The notes under the pieces: model-generated
Seen by the model: the letters and a program-made list of their open reading frames with translations, nothing else
Told to the model about the DNA's origin: nothing
Databases searched by the model: none
In this document: positions 7,551 through 16,076 of the stretch, piece by piece
How the letters are laid out: every line of letters begins with the position of its first letter
Numbering within the stretch: the first letter of the stretch is position 1
Assembly: GCA_025354845.1 (NCBI GenBank)
Contig: JANXMD010000748.1
Location: 1 to 33,503 of the forward strand
Direction: 5' to 3'
DNA length: 33,503 nucleotides
From: Verrucomicrobiota bacterium
GTDB lineage: Bacteria > Verrucomicrobiota > Verrucomicrobiia > Limisphaerales > UBA9464
Position numbers and translations under genes: made by a program

Positions 7551-10403
7551 TCAGTCCACGAACACGAACTCGTTCGCCGACAACAAGGCCTGCGCGTACT
7601 GCTCGATTGGCGGCAGGGAGGTGGAGGTACCTGCGCCTGTCGGGCGTTCCAGAAAGCTCCTGGCCAGCTCCAATTCCCCGGCGGTTGGCGCCCGTTGGAA
7701 GGCGATTTGATGCATGCGTTCCAACTTCTGACTCAGGTTTGCGGCGGTGGCGATCGCGGGCTGGATGACAAACTCATGCGCCCGCGCTGCCATGAACGGG
7801 CTGTTCATCAGAAACAGGGCCTGCTGCGGAACGGTGGTCTGGTAACGCATGGCCGCGGTGCTGTCGGGACTCGCGAAGTCGAAGGCACGGAGCAGCCCCG
7901 GAAGATTTTGGCGGTCGATAAATCCGTAGAGTGTGCGCCGTGGGGTCCCAGCGCCCTCAAACACGGTCACTGGCTGGCCGCCGACCGTCGCGTCCAGCGC
8001 TCCCGAGGCCACCAGCAGGCTGTCGCGCAAGGCCTCGAAGTCGGCGCGTTTGCGGTTCATCCGCCACCAATTCTGATTGGCCGGATCGGTCGCTTCATTG
8101 CGCTCGTACGTCTTCCGGCCGGCGGGCGACGCACCAGGATCGCTCGTCTGCTGATAGGTTGCGGACAGCAGTAGGTAGCGGTGCAATTCTTTCAGCGACC
8201 AGCCGTGATCCATGAACCAGACCGCCAGGTGATCGAGCACCTCCGGATGGGTGGGTGGATCGCTTCGCAGGCCGAAGTCACCCGGAGTGCGGACCAGCGG
8301 GGATCCGAAATGCAGTGCCCACACGCGGTTCACCAGCACCCGCGCCGTAAGCGGATTGTCGCGGCTGGCGATGGCTTGCGCGAGTTCCAGCCGTCCGCTG
8401 CCGCGGGTGAACGGCTTGCGCTTCGGTCCCGAGACCACTTCGAGAAACTGTCGTGGCACGCGGGGTCCGTGGTTCCCCGGATTGCCGCGCTTGAACACCA
8501 CCGGCTCCACCGGGCTGGACTTGTCGAGCAGCGCCATCGCACGCAGGGGTGCGCCGGGATCGGTGGCCTCCAGTTCCTCAATGCGGCGCCGGAGGGCGCG
8601 CGTCTTTTGTGCCACCGGCGTGGCGAAGAATCGGTCGATGCCACCGACGACCTCGGTGATCGGGGAGCCAGCGCCGTACAATACCTGCCGCAATTCCTCG
8701 TCGGCCGGGTCCTCCAGCGCGGACGGCGCCGGTTGTGAGGCCTTGCGCGCCGCAACCACACGATTCGTCCAAGCCACCTGGACCGCGGCGAACACCTCGC
8801 CGTAGCGGTGGGCCAGGTCTTCCAGCGACTGGGGAGGGTGTTGTCGCAGCGAGGCCGCAATGCGTGGATTGACCGCGGCGCCCTCCAGGTGGGTGGCAAC
8901 CCACGCAGCGGTATTCGTCGGGGCCATCTCGGCAAGGACCACCCAGGGGCCGAAGATTCGATGCGGCTGACCCGCAGATTTCCAAGCAGACAATCGCGAT
9001 TTCCAGGCGCCTGCCAGGCCCGGATCCAGGCTGCGGGTGCGGGCCAGTGCCTCGGCCTTGCCGCCGTCGAGCGGGAGCGACTCTTGAGCCGTGCGCAGAT
9101 AGTCCGCAATCCGCTCGCGCAGGGTGGTCAACACTTCCTCGGTGCGATCGGCCCGATACTGGGCGAGCTCGTCGGTGCGTTTCTTGTGTTCGGTGGCGTA
9201 CTGGGCGGCAAGGAAGGCGTTGGGATTCGGTCCCAGCAGGGGCTTCTCACCCGGCTCTTGGCTGCTGTCGAGGATCCCGTACAGCGAGTAGTAGTCCGCG
9301 GTGGGAATCGGATCAAACTTGTGGTCGTGGCAGCGGGCGCATCCGACGGTGAGACCCATGGTCCCGCGGCAGATGACATCGATCCGGTCGTCGATGATGT
9401 CGGCGTTGTTGTTGAGGAAGCGCCGGCCGAGGGTGAGAAATCCTTGCGCGGCCATAGGCCAGGGATTGTCCGGTGTCGCGACCTGATCGCCGGCGATCTG
9501 TGCGATCAGGAATTGGTCGTACGGAAGGTCCTCGTTCAATGCCCGGACCACCCAGTCGCGGTAGGTGTAGGCGTAGGCGTAGCGGCGTTCCTCTTCAAAC
9601 ACGTACCCCTTGGAATCAGCGTAGCGGGCGACGTCCAGCCAGTGACGTCCCCAACGTTCTCCGTAGCGCGGCGAGGCGAGTAGGCGGTCCACCGCGGCGG
9701 CGTAGGCACCAGGCGAGGGATCGGTGAGAAACGCCTGGGTCTCCTCGGGGGTGGCTGGGAGCCCCGTGAGGTCGAAGCTGATCCGGCGAAGCACAGTGCG
9801 TCGGTCGGCGGCCGGGCTCGGATGCAATCCCGCCTTGTCCAAACGGGCCCGGATTAACCGATCGAGCGGAGTGAGCGACGGGCCGCCCGTTTCCGGGGCC
9901 CCGGACGTGACCACCGGGATGGGTGGCGCCACCGGACGCTGGAAGGCCCAATGGGAGTCCTGCGGACGGGGCGTGACGATATCCTCCCGAGGGTCTGCCG
10001 CCCCGGTGGTGATCCAATGGCGGAGCGCATCGATCTCCACGGCGCTCAATGCATCGCCCTTGGGCGGCATGCGGTCGAGGTCCTTGGCTTTTCCGAGAAC
10101 GCTCTGGACGAGCAGGCTTTCCTCCGGCTTCCCGGGCACCAGTAGGGCTCCTGAATCACCGCCCTTGGCCACGCCAGACTTCAGGTCGAGACGTAGATTC
10201 CCCTTCACGGATTTCGCGCGGGCGCTGTGACAGGAGAAACACTTGTCGGCCAGCAGCGGGCGGATGCGGTTTTCGAAGAACTCCGACTGATCCGCGGGGA
10301 CCGCTCCGGCCAGGGAATTCAACGACATCAGCGCCGAGGCCAGGGCCGCGAGCAGTCGGAGGCGGAGCCGGGGCGGGTGAGGGGGCTGAAAGGTTGGCGG
10401 CAT
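7551..10403 (-). CDS. PSCyt1-DUF1549-DUF1553 cytochrome c-type protein
   Basis: A 950-residue exported protein of the Planctomycete-type cytochrome family, abundant in polymer-degrading PVC bacteria; the exact function is unknown. A signal peptide is visible (LRLRLLAALASALMSLNSLAGA, cleavage near residue 35). A PSCyt1 haem-binding motif CFSCH lies at residues 55-59 with the distal Met candidate in RMPPKGD. DUF1549 occupies about 160-370, with RISFDLTGLPATPEE, WLDVARYADSKGY and a second CxxCH in GCARCHDHKFDPI. DUF1553 occupies about 640-930, with NPLTARVLVNRVWALHFG and GWSLKELHRYLLLSATYQQ. Such genes normally precede a DUF1501 gene; here the next gene is rex. A periplasmic electron-transfer or oxidative role in polysaccharide breakdown is the common hypothesis for the family. 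Confidence 0.92.
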   Translation of the reverse strand: MPPTFQPPHPPRLRLRLLAALASALMSLNSLAGAVPADQSEFFENRIRPLLADKCFSCHSARAKSVKGNLRLDLKSGVAKGGDSGALLVPGKPEESLLVQSVLGKAKDLDRMPPKGDALSAVEIDALRHWITTGAADPREDIVTPRPQDSHWAFQRPVAPPIPVVTSGAPETGGPSLTPLDRLIRARLDKAGLHPSPAADRRTVLRRISFDLTGLPATPEETQAFLTDPSPGAYAAAVDRLLASPRYGERWGRHWLDVARYADSKGYVFEEERRYAYAYTYRDWVVRALNEDLPYDQFLIAQIAGDQVATPDNPWPMAAQGFLTLGRRFLNNNADIIDDRIDVICRGTMGLTVGCARCHDHKFDPIPTADYYSLYGILDSSQEPGEKPLLGPNPNAFLAAQYATEHKKRTDELAQYRADRTEEVLTTLRERIADYLRTAQESLPLDGGKAEALARTRSLDPGLAGAWKSRLSAWKSAGQPHRIFGPWVVLAEMAPTNTAAWVATHLEGAAVNPRIAASLRQHPPQSLEDLAHRYGEVFAAVQVAWTNRVVAARKASQPAPSALEDPADEELRQVLYGAGSPITEVVGGIDRFFATPVAQKTRALRRRIEELEATDPGAPLRAMALLDKSSPVEPVVFKRGNPGNHGPRVPRQFLEVVSGPKRKPFTRGSGRLELAQAIASRDNPLTARVLVNRVWALHFGSPLVRTPGDFGLRSDPPTHPEVLDHLAVWFMDHGWSLKELHRYLLLSATYQQTSDPGASPAGRKTYERNEATDPANQNWWRMNRKRADFEALRDSLLVASGALDATVGGQPVTVFEGAGTPRRTLYGFIDRQNLPGLLRAFDFASPDSTAAMRYQTTVPQQALFLMNSPFMAARAHEFVIQPAIATAANLSQKLERMHQIAFQRAPTAGELELARSFLERPTGAGTSTSLPPIEQYAQALLSANEFVFVD

Positions 10404-10580
10404 GCGGGCTTGGAGCCCATACTCGGTGGGTGTGGGCTGATGTCAAAAACGGAGCGCGGGCGTTCGGTATTCAAATGCGGTCCGGGAATCGGTCGCAAAG
10501 GTTCCCGCGGTCGGGTTTATGGCAGGCAGTGGCATGCCCGGGAATTGACCTTCCACACGACCCCTAGGCAGACTGTCGCA
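10404..10580. other. Divergent intergenic region cytochrome / exosortase
   Basis: A 177-nt spacer between divergently transcribed genes, so it should hold promoters for both. On the plus strand TTGACC (10545-10550) is followed 18 nt later by CAGACT (10569-10574), just before the exosortase ATG. The implied leader would be nearly absent, so this pair is weak. No palindromic operator or Shine-Dalgarno sequence was seen. Confidence 0.3.
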
Positions 10581-12209
10581 ATGCCTGAATCCATCGGCAA
10601 CGGGACCGCGACCGCAGGGCAGCCAAAAACTGCCGTGCGGTGGAATGTGCCGTTTTTGCTGATGCTGGCGGGCCTTTGGATCTGGGCGGTTTCCATCAAT
10701 TATCCGTTTTGGGACACCGACCCCAATTACTCCTTCGGATTCGTGGTACCGCCTTTGGTGGTATTCTTTCTGTGGAAGCGACTCGGGAGTGAGCCGGAAT
10801 CCTTCTGGAATTTTCTGCCTGACTCAGGAAAACGGTCCGCCCTGACGCCCCTGCTGTTGATCCTTCCGGGATTTGCGTTGTTTCCGGTGGAAGTGTACCG
10901 GATCGAGTATCACCAGTCGGGTATCGTGCTCTGGGCGATCAATCTGGCCATGGTGGCCTACACGATTGCGGGCGCCCGGTGGCTTGGAGGCGGCCGCCTC
11001 CTTTCGCGGGTTCTGTTTCCCGTCCTCTTCTTCCTGACCGCGGTGCCGTGGCCGGCCAAGGTTGCGGTTCCGTTTCAACAGATGCTGATGACGGGCGTGG
11101 CCCAGGTCGTCGCTGAACTCCTGTTGTGGTGCGGCATTCCGGTCAGCCTGGATGGTGCGGTGTTGCATTTGACCAAGGGCACGGTCGGGATCGTGGAGGC
11201 GTGCAGCGGCATCCGCTCCCTGCAGTCCGGCCTGATGGTCAGCCTCGCCGTGGGTGAATTGCTCGGCCTGACTCGGGCCCGCCGGACTGGGTTGGTGGGC
11301 TTCGCGATCGGGTTCGCCCTCGTCAGCAACCTGGCGCGGACCTTCACCCTGTGCTGGATCATGGAGCATCAGGGCGATCAGGCGATGCACCACTGGCACG
11401 ACCGGGTGGGAAACATCGCGATGTATTCGCTCTATGCGCTCATCTATCTGGTGGGAAAGCTGCTCGAGCCCAAAGGGGGGGCTCCCTGGCCAGATGGCTC
11501 AGGAAGCTGGACCGAACGGGCGAGGCGACTGCGCTGGACCGGGCTGCCCGACATCCGCCCGCTGCTGGCCGTTTTCGCGGGTACCTTTGTCGTCGTGCAC
11601 AGCTGGTATTTCGTCCTGAAGCTTCACGCGAAGCCGCAAACCACTCCGTACTTCACGCTGCGTCCGGGTGGGGAGACCAATGGGTTGGTTCGGATGGAAT
11701 TTGACGAGGAGGTCTGGCGTCGGCTGGGTGCCGACTCGGGGGAACAAATCCGGAAAAAAACCGGCCTGGCGCCCCTCGGAATCGTCGATGCGTACCATCT
11801 CTTCTGGCGGCCTTCGCCCATGAGCAAGATTGCACTGCATCATCGCCCAGACGTTTGCATGCCCGGAAACGGCTGGGTGCAAAAAGGGGAGGTGGAGACC
11901 GTGAATCTGGTCGTCGACGGCCAGCCCCTTCGTTTCCTGGTGTTCCGGTTTGAACGGGGCGAGACCAAGGCGGTGCAAGTCTGGGGCGTGTGGCGTAACG
12001 GGCAGCCGGTGGAGATGGACTACTCCAACCACCTGACGGCCCTGCCCGAGAAATATCGCCCGATTCCCAGCGAACGCCATCTCATGGGCGTCGAATTGGT
12101 CTCGCTGTTCATCCCCTATCAGGGCAACAACATCCCTGCCGAAGCGCTGTTTCGGACGCTGATGCCGGAGCTGTTCTCCTATCACGCCCCGGTCGCCGAG
12201 TCCCGATAG
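10581..12209 (+). CDS. Exosortase with C-terminal EpsI-like domain
   Basis: A 542-residue polytopic inner-membrane transpeptidase predicted to cut PEP-CTERM proteins and attach them to the cell envelope. About eight hydrophobic segments fill residues 20-300. The catalytic triad is recognisable: Cys208 in EACSGIRSLQSGL, Arg253 in SNLARTF, His273 in HHWHDRVGN. After a further membrane helix (about 330-350) comes an EpsI (DUF3485) domain, about 360-542, with HHRPDVCMPGNGW (Cys426), a fusion known from many exosortases. The frame is open upstream to 10227, but ATG 10581 is chosen because upstream residues are low-complexity and antisense to the cytochrome gene. A TPR gene follows after 35 nt. The CHRD/PEP-CTERM protein at 24884 is a candidate substrate. 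I do not assign an Xrt subtype. Confidence 0.9.
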   Translation: MPESIGNGTATAGQPKTAVRWNVPFLLMLAGLWIWAVSINYPFWDTDPNYSFGFVVPPLVVFFLWKRLGSEPESFWNFLPDSGKRSALTPLLLILPGFALFPVEVYRIEYHQSGIVLWAINLAMVAYTIAGARWLGGGRLLSRVLFPVLFFLTAVPWPAKVAVPFQQMLMTGVAQVVAELLLWCGIPVSLDGAVLHLTKGTVGIVEACSGIRSLQSGLMVSLAVGELLGLTRARRTGLVGFAIGFALVSNLARTFTLCWIMEHQGDQAMHHWHDRVGNIAMYSLYALIYLVGKLLEPKGGAPWPDGSGSWTERARRLRWTGLPDIRPLLAVFAGTFVVVHSWYFVLKLHAKPQTTPYFTLRPGGETNGLVRMEFDEEVWRRLGADSGEQIRKKTGLAPLGIVDAYHLFWRPSPMSKIALHHRPDVCMPGNGWVQKGEVETVNLVVDGQPLRFLVFRFERGETKAVQVWGVWRNGQPVEMDYSNHLTALPEKYRPIPSERHLMGVELVSLFIPYQGNNIPAEALFRTLMPELFSYHAPVAESR

Positions 12210-12244
12210 CCTCCAGTTTCCAACCCTTCTCAGATCCTCCTGCC

Positions 12245-14017
12245 GTGGATTCCCCGCCTTCCCCAAATCGTCGACCCTCTGGATCGCGGGGTCGCGTGCG
12301 CGTGGTCAAAACGACCGGGGTTCTCGCCGATGCCACGATCTGGATCCGCCGGATCGTCCTGTTTCTGGGAGTCGTCCTGGTCCTGGCTGGCATTGCAAAA
12401 CTGGCCTACGGACCGGCAAAGGTGGTTTGGGGGCGCCGACACGCCCGGGCCTCGGAAGATCTCTGGCGAAGCGGGGATGGTGCCGCCGCCAGTCAGCGCC
12501 TGCGTGCGGCCTTGCAGTTCGCGCCGCGAGATCCCGACGTGCTGCGCTGGGCGGCTCAATACTGCGCCAAGACGGGCCTGCCCCAGGGAATGATGTACTA
12601 CGAGATGCTGCTGTCCCACCCGGAGGCAACCCGCGAGGACCATGTGGCCTATGCCGAGCTCGCACTTCGCTTCAATCGGTTGGATTTCGCGGGACGCGAG
12701 ATCACCCAATTGCTCGCAAAGGAGCCTGATTCCCAGAAGCTGTTGCTGCTCCTCGTTTCCCAGCAGCGTCAGGCCCGGGATCTCGACGCCGCCGTTCGCA
12801 CTGCCCGCCGCGTCTTGCAACTGAGTCCGGTGGACGAGCAGGCGCAATTCGTTCTGGGGTCTCTCCTGCTTGAACATCGGGCCCACCCCGAGTTGGCCAG
12901 TGAGGGACAGCGTCTGCTGATGGGCGTGGTGGTTTCCCACGGAAACTCATCGATGGATGCGGCTCTGCGTCTCGCCGGCACGCGCGGATTGGAACGAGCG
13001 GATTTGGAAATTCTCAACAAGCTCCTGGTTGATTATCCACCGAAGACGATGACGGACCGACTTCTGGCCATGGATCTCCGGCTCATGGCCAATCCGGCGC
13101 GGAGCAATCAACTGGTTCTCGAAACGGTCCGGTTGGTCGTGCCCGAGTTGAAGACCACCAATGTGGGGGTGGTGGTAAACTGGGCGGTCCAGCGGGGCGG
13201 TGCCGCGCCGCTGCTCGAGGCGCTGCCGATCGGAGCGAATGAAACCAACACCGCGACCCTCTCCCTCCGGGGCGTCGTGCTGGGTCAGATGGCCGAGTGG
13301 AATGAGCTCGATGCGTTGCTGGGGCGCTACGAGTCACGGATGGAGCCGTTCATCGTGGAGAAGCTCAAGGGCCAAGTGGCGCTGGGACGCGGGCGAAATT
13401 CGGATGCCCAGATTCATTTTCAGGCGGCGATTTCAGAGAATCGGGTCACCCCCTTGCAGCTCCGGGCGCTGGGGCGGGAGTTCGAGGGGCTCCACCTTCC
13501 TTTGCTCGCGGCCCAGGCGAACGTCCGCGCGATGGCTCTCGCAAACGAGGGGGGAGATATTTCGACGACCCTGAATGCCGGTCTTGAAGTCCTGCGCCTT
13601 CTGGCGCCGACCGACGAGACAGCCTCGATTCGGGACACGCTCCGGATTCTGAGCAAAGTGCTCCCCGGTGATGATGCCCTGGCCGGGGAGCGTGCGTGGT
13701 ACGATTTACTCTACCGCGAAGACGTGGCGGCCTCGGCGGCGACGGCCGTGCGGCTCCACGCCGCGCATCCCGACGACGTGGCGTGGCGGGTGCTCCTGGC
13801 GCTCGCCGAGCTTCGATCCGACCGACCCGCGGAGGCACTCCAGGTGTTGGAGGAACCGCAGATTGAGTGGGTCAATGCGCGTCCGCGCTGGAAGGCGGTT
13901 TATGCGGCCGCACTCGGAGTCTCGCAGCGGCGCGAGGCGGCTCGGCGATTTGCCTCCCAGATTCCGGCCGGCAGCCTGAAGTCGCGCGAGCAGCAACTTA
14001 TCGAGCCCTGGCGCTGA
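12245..14017 (+). CDS. Membrane-anchored TPR-rich protein next to exosortase
   Basis: 590 residues from GTG 12245. A basic, Pro/Arg-rich cytoplasmic tail (about 1-32) precedes one membrane helix (about 34-56, IVLFLGVVLVLAGIAKLAYG). A long alpha-helical repeat region follows with TPR-like pairs (for example ASQRLRAALQFAPRDPDVLR, LDAAVRTARRVLQLSPVDEQ, ASAATAVRLHAAHPDDVAWR). No catalytic motif is visible. It starts 35 nt after the exosortase and is presumably in its operon. TPR proteins are regular companions of exosortase/EPS loci (PrsT-like), but this one has no lipobox, so it is not assigned to that family. Likely role: an assembly scaffold for export or polysaccharide biosynthesis, by context only. 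Confidence 0.8.
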   Translation: MDSPPSPNRRPSGSRGRVRVVKTTGVLADATIWIRRIVLFLGVVLVLAGIAKLAYGPAKVVWGRRHARASEDLWRSGDGAAASQRLRAALQFAPRDPDVLRWAAQYCAKTGLPQGMMYYEMLLSHPEATREDHVAYAELALRFNRLDFAGREITQLLAKEPDSQKLLLLLVSQQRQARDLDAAVRTARRVLQLSPVDEQAQFVLGSLLLEHRAHPELASEGQRLLMGVVVSHGNSSMDAALRLAGTRGLERADLEILNKLLVDYPPKTMTDRLLAMDLRLMANPARSNQLVLETVRLVVPELKTTNVGVVVNWAVQRGGAAPLLEALPIGANETNTATLSLRGVVLGQMAEWNELDALLGRYESRMEPFIVEKLKGQVALGRGRNSDAQIHFQAAISENRVTPLQLRALGREFEGLHLPLLAAQANVRAMALANEGGDISTTLNAGLEVLRLLAPTDETASIRDTLRILSKVLPGDDALAGERAWYDLLYREDVAASAATAVRLHAAHPDDVAWRVLLALAELRSDRPAEALQVLEEPQIEWVNARPRWKAVYAAALGVSQRREAARRFASQIPAGSLKSREQQLIEPWR

Positions 14018-14041
14018 TCGGGAAACAGCCGGATTTCCACC

Positions 14042-14055
14042 CGGGATGAATCCCG
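14042..14055 (+). other. Short hairpin between the two TPR genes
   Basis: CGGGATGAATCCCG can fold as a short stem with a four-base loop, 24 nt after the first TPR gene stops. It lacks a T-run, so it is not a convincing terminator. The 86-nt gap is the largest inside this plus-strand gene run and could mark an attenuator or internal promoter. Confidence 0.2.
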
Positions 14056-14103
14056 CTGTTCACCGGGGTTGAAAAGACCTCCGGCCCGGGCCAGTTTGCC
14101 CGC

Positions 14104-14904
14104 GTGTTCGCCCTGTTTGACGAGCTAAGAAACCCAGCCCTGCTCCTCAGCAACCCCGTGGCATGGGTGCTGATTCCCTTCCAGCTGTGGATGCTGATCG
14201 ATGCCGTGCGCCGCGAGGACTGGATTTGGGCGGTATTCATCTTCATCGCCATGGCGTACTCCTCGGTGCTGCCCATCAGTGCGTTGTTGTACTACTTCAT
14301 GGTGTATCGCGCGCAGGGGCCCGCGGGCGGAGGCGGAGGACGGACGCGCGGGTTTGAATTGCCGGGAGCAGGTACGAGGCGCCGCATTCGTGAATTGGAG
14401 GGACGCATTCACCACCTCGACAAAGCCCGGGACCACCTTGAGTTGGCCGACATCTATTTCAGCCAAGGCAAGCTCCAGTTGGCCGAATCCAGCTATCGTG
14501 CGTCTCTGGAACGCGATCCTTCCGATCGCGACGCGGTGGCCCATCTGGGACAATGCCTGCTACGCTTGGGCCGCGCCGCGGAGGCGTTGCCGATGTTGGA
14601 ACGAGTGACCGCAGACGATTCGCGCCATGACTATGGGCATACCCTCATGGCCCTCGCCGAAACGCAGAGCGCCCTCGGCAATAACGACGGAGCCTTTCAG
14701 ACTTGGCGGCGGGTGTTGGAAAATCACGGGTATGCCCGCGCCCGGGTTCAGTTCTCCGAACTCCTCATGGTTCGCGGGGAACGAGATCGGGCACGCACCG
14801 AGTTGAACGAGGTGATCTCCGACGATCTCCACGCGCCCAAGTTCCAACGGGATCGTGACAAACCATGGGTGCGGCGCGCTCGGACCCTGCTTGGAAAGCT
14901 CTGA
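14104..14904 (+). CDS. TPR protein with PLDc_N-like membrane anchor
   Basis: 266 residues from GTG 14104. Two hydrophobic helices (about residues 17-36 and 42-66) are separated by the short polar turn DAVRREDWIW. This arrangement (PFQLWMLIDAVRREDWIWAV, then LPISALLYYFMVYR) resembles the PLDc_N two-helix anchor found at the N-terminus of bacterial cardiolipin synthases. After a Gly-rich hinge come about three TPR units (HLELADIYFSQGKLQLAESS, AVAHLGQCLLRLGRAAEALP, GHTLMALAETQSALGNNDGA). One nucleotide separates its stop from the next start, a PLD enzyme that itself lacks any membrane helix. The likely role is to anchor or organise that enzyme. The PLDc_N resemblance was judged by eye only. Confidence 0.8.
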   Translation: MFALFDELRNPALLLSNPVAWVLIPFQLWMLIDAVRREDWIWAVFIFIAMAYSSVLPISALLYYFMVYRAQGPAGGGGGRTRGFELPGAGTRRRIRELEGRIHHLDKARDHLELADIYFSQGKLQLAESSYRASLERDPSDRDAVAHLGQCLLRLGRAAEALPMLERVTADDSRHDYGHTLMALAETQSALGNNDGAFQTWRRVLENHGYARARVQFSELLMVRGERDRARTELNEVISDDLHAPKFQRDRDKPWVRRARTLLGKL

Positions 14905-14905
14905 C

Positions 14906-16054
14906 ATGGACCCAGGTGCCGATCCTGCCCGGGAAGGCCGTTGGCTGAAGAACGGGCTCGCGTATTTCGACTCTCTCGAGCCCGGGCTGGCACGCGCGAA
15001 GCAAAGCATTCGTGTCGAGGTTTATATCATTGGGGACGATTCGGTGGGTCGACGGATTCGCGCGGCCTTGATCGCTGCAGTCGGTCGCGGGGTGCAGGTG
15101 ACTGTTCTCGCCGATGGGCTCGGATCCGCAGAGCTTCCCTCGGGTTGGTGGACACCGCTCGTGAAAGCAGGTGGAGAGGTCCATGTCTTCAACCCCCTCG
15201 CGTCCCGCCGCATTGGCATCCGGGATCACCGGAAGCTGGTTGTGGTGGATGACCGCGTGGCGTGGATTGGTGGGATTAACCTGTCGGATGACTACGCCGG
15301 GGATGGGGTCACCCAGGGCTGGGCCGATTGTGGATTCTGCATCGAGGGAGCCGCCGCGGGGCAACTGTCGAAGGAGTTCGATCTCATGGTTGCTAAATGC
15401 GCCTCCCGTCAGCCGAAGGTGGTCGTTGGCCGCATCCGTCGTGGCTCCCGCCCTCCGGCGCGCCTGATTGGCAGGGGGCTGGAGTTGATGGTCAGCGGCC
15501 CGGGGCGCATGGCCAACGCCTTCCAAAGATCGCTGCGCGAGGATATCGCCGGTTCACGACAGGTGCAGTTTGCAGTCGCCTACTTTCTGCCCGGATACCG
15601 CATGCGCCAACTCCTCCGTCGTATCTCGATGCGGGGAGCGTCGGTTCAAATCGTCGTGCCGGGACGGACCGATGTGCCGGTTGCCCTTCGTGCGGCTCGG
15701 CATCTCTATTCGGGGCTGATGCGGGCGGGCGTGGAGATATGGGAATATCAGCCGCAGGTGCTCCACACGAAGCTGTTTCTGGCCAATCGCGCAGCCTATG
15801 TGGGCTCATCGAACCTCGACACCCGCAGCCTCCACATCAACTACGAGCTCATGCTCCGATTGACCGATCCGGTGCTGGTGTCGCAGGCGCAATCCATGTT
15901 TGTCGAACTTCTGGAACGGTCAACCCGTGTCGATCCTGTCGTCTGGGCGACCTCGCGTTCCTGGCTCGAACGCTGGCGCGAACAGTGGGCGTTCTGGATC
16001 CTTTCCCGGGCGGATCCCTACGTGACCCGCTGGCTGGCGATGGGTCCGCGCTAG
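14906..16054 (+). CDS. Two-HKD phospholipase D / cardiolipin synthase-like enzyme
   Basis: 382 residues from ATG 14906, one base after the preceding stop; an in-frame upstream ATG at 14855 overlaps the TPR gene and is not favoured. PLD-superfamily enzymes use two HxKxxxxD motifs to make a phosphatidyl-enzyme intermediate; cardiolipin synthases join two phosphatidylglycerols. The first motif is His108-Lys110-Asp115 (DHRKLVVVDDRVAWIGGINL). The second is His287-Lys289 with Asn294 where Asp is expected (LHTKLFLANRAAYVGSSNLD), then SLHINYE, typical of Cls. The usual two N-terminal membrane helices are missing (family about 470-490 residues), but a two-helix segment is supplied by the adjacent gene. 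The substrate is inferred, and other phospholipid head-group transfers are possible. Confidence 0.88.
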   Translation: MDPGADPAREGRWLKNGLAYFDSLEPGLARAKQSIRVEVYIIGDDSVGRRIRAALIAAVGRGVQVTVLADGLGSAELPSGWWTPLVKAGGEVHVFNPLASRRIGIRDHRKLVVVDDRVAWIGGINLSDDYAGDGVTQGWADCGFCIEGAAAGQLSKEFDLMVAKCASRQPKVVVGRIRRGSRPPARLIGRGLELMVSGPGRMANAFQRSLREDIAGSRQVQFAVAYFLPGYRMRQLLRRISMRGASVQIVVPGRTDVPVALRAARHLYSGLMRAGVEIWEYQPQVLHTKLFLANRAAYVGSSNLDTRSLHINYELMLRLTDPVLVSQAQSMFVELLERSTRVDPVVWATSRSWLERWREQWAFWILSRADPYVTRWLAMGPR

Positions 16055-16076
16055 CTGTGTCCGGACGGCTTCGCCC

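Noticed and set aside
10227..10580. Upstream extension of the exosortase frame
   Set aside because: It overlaps the cytochrome gene on the other strand, has Arg/Gly-rich low-complexity sequence, and would add 118 residues not seen in exosortases.
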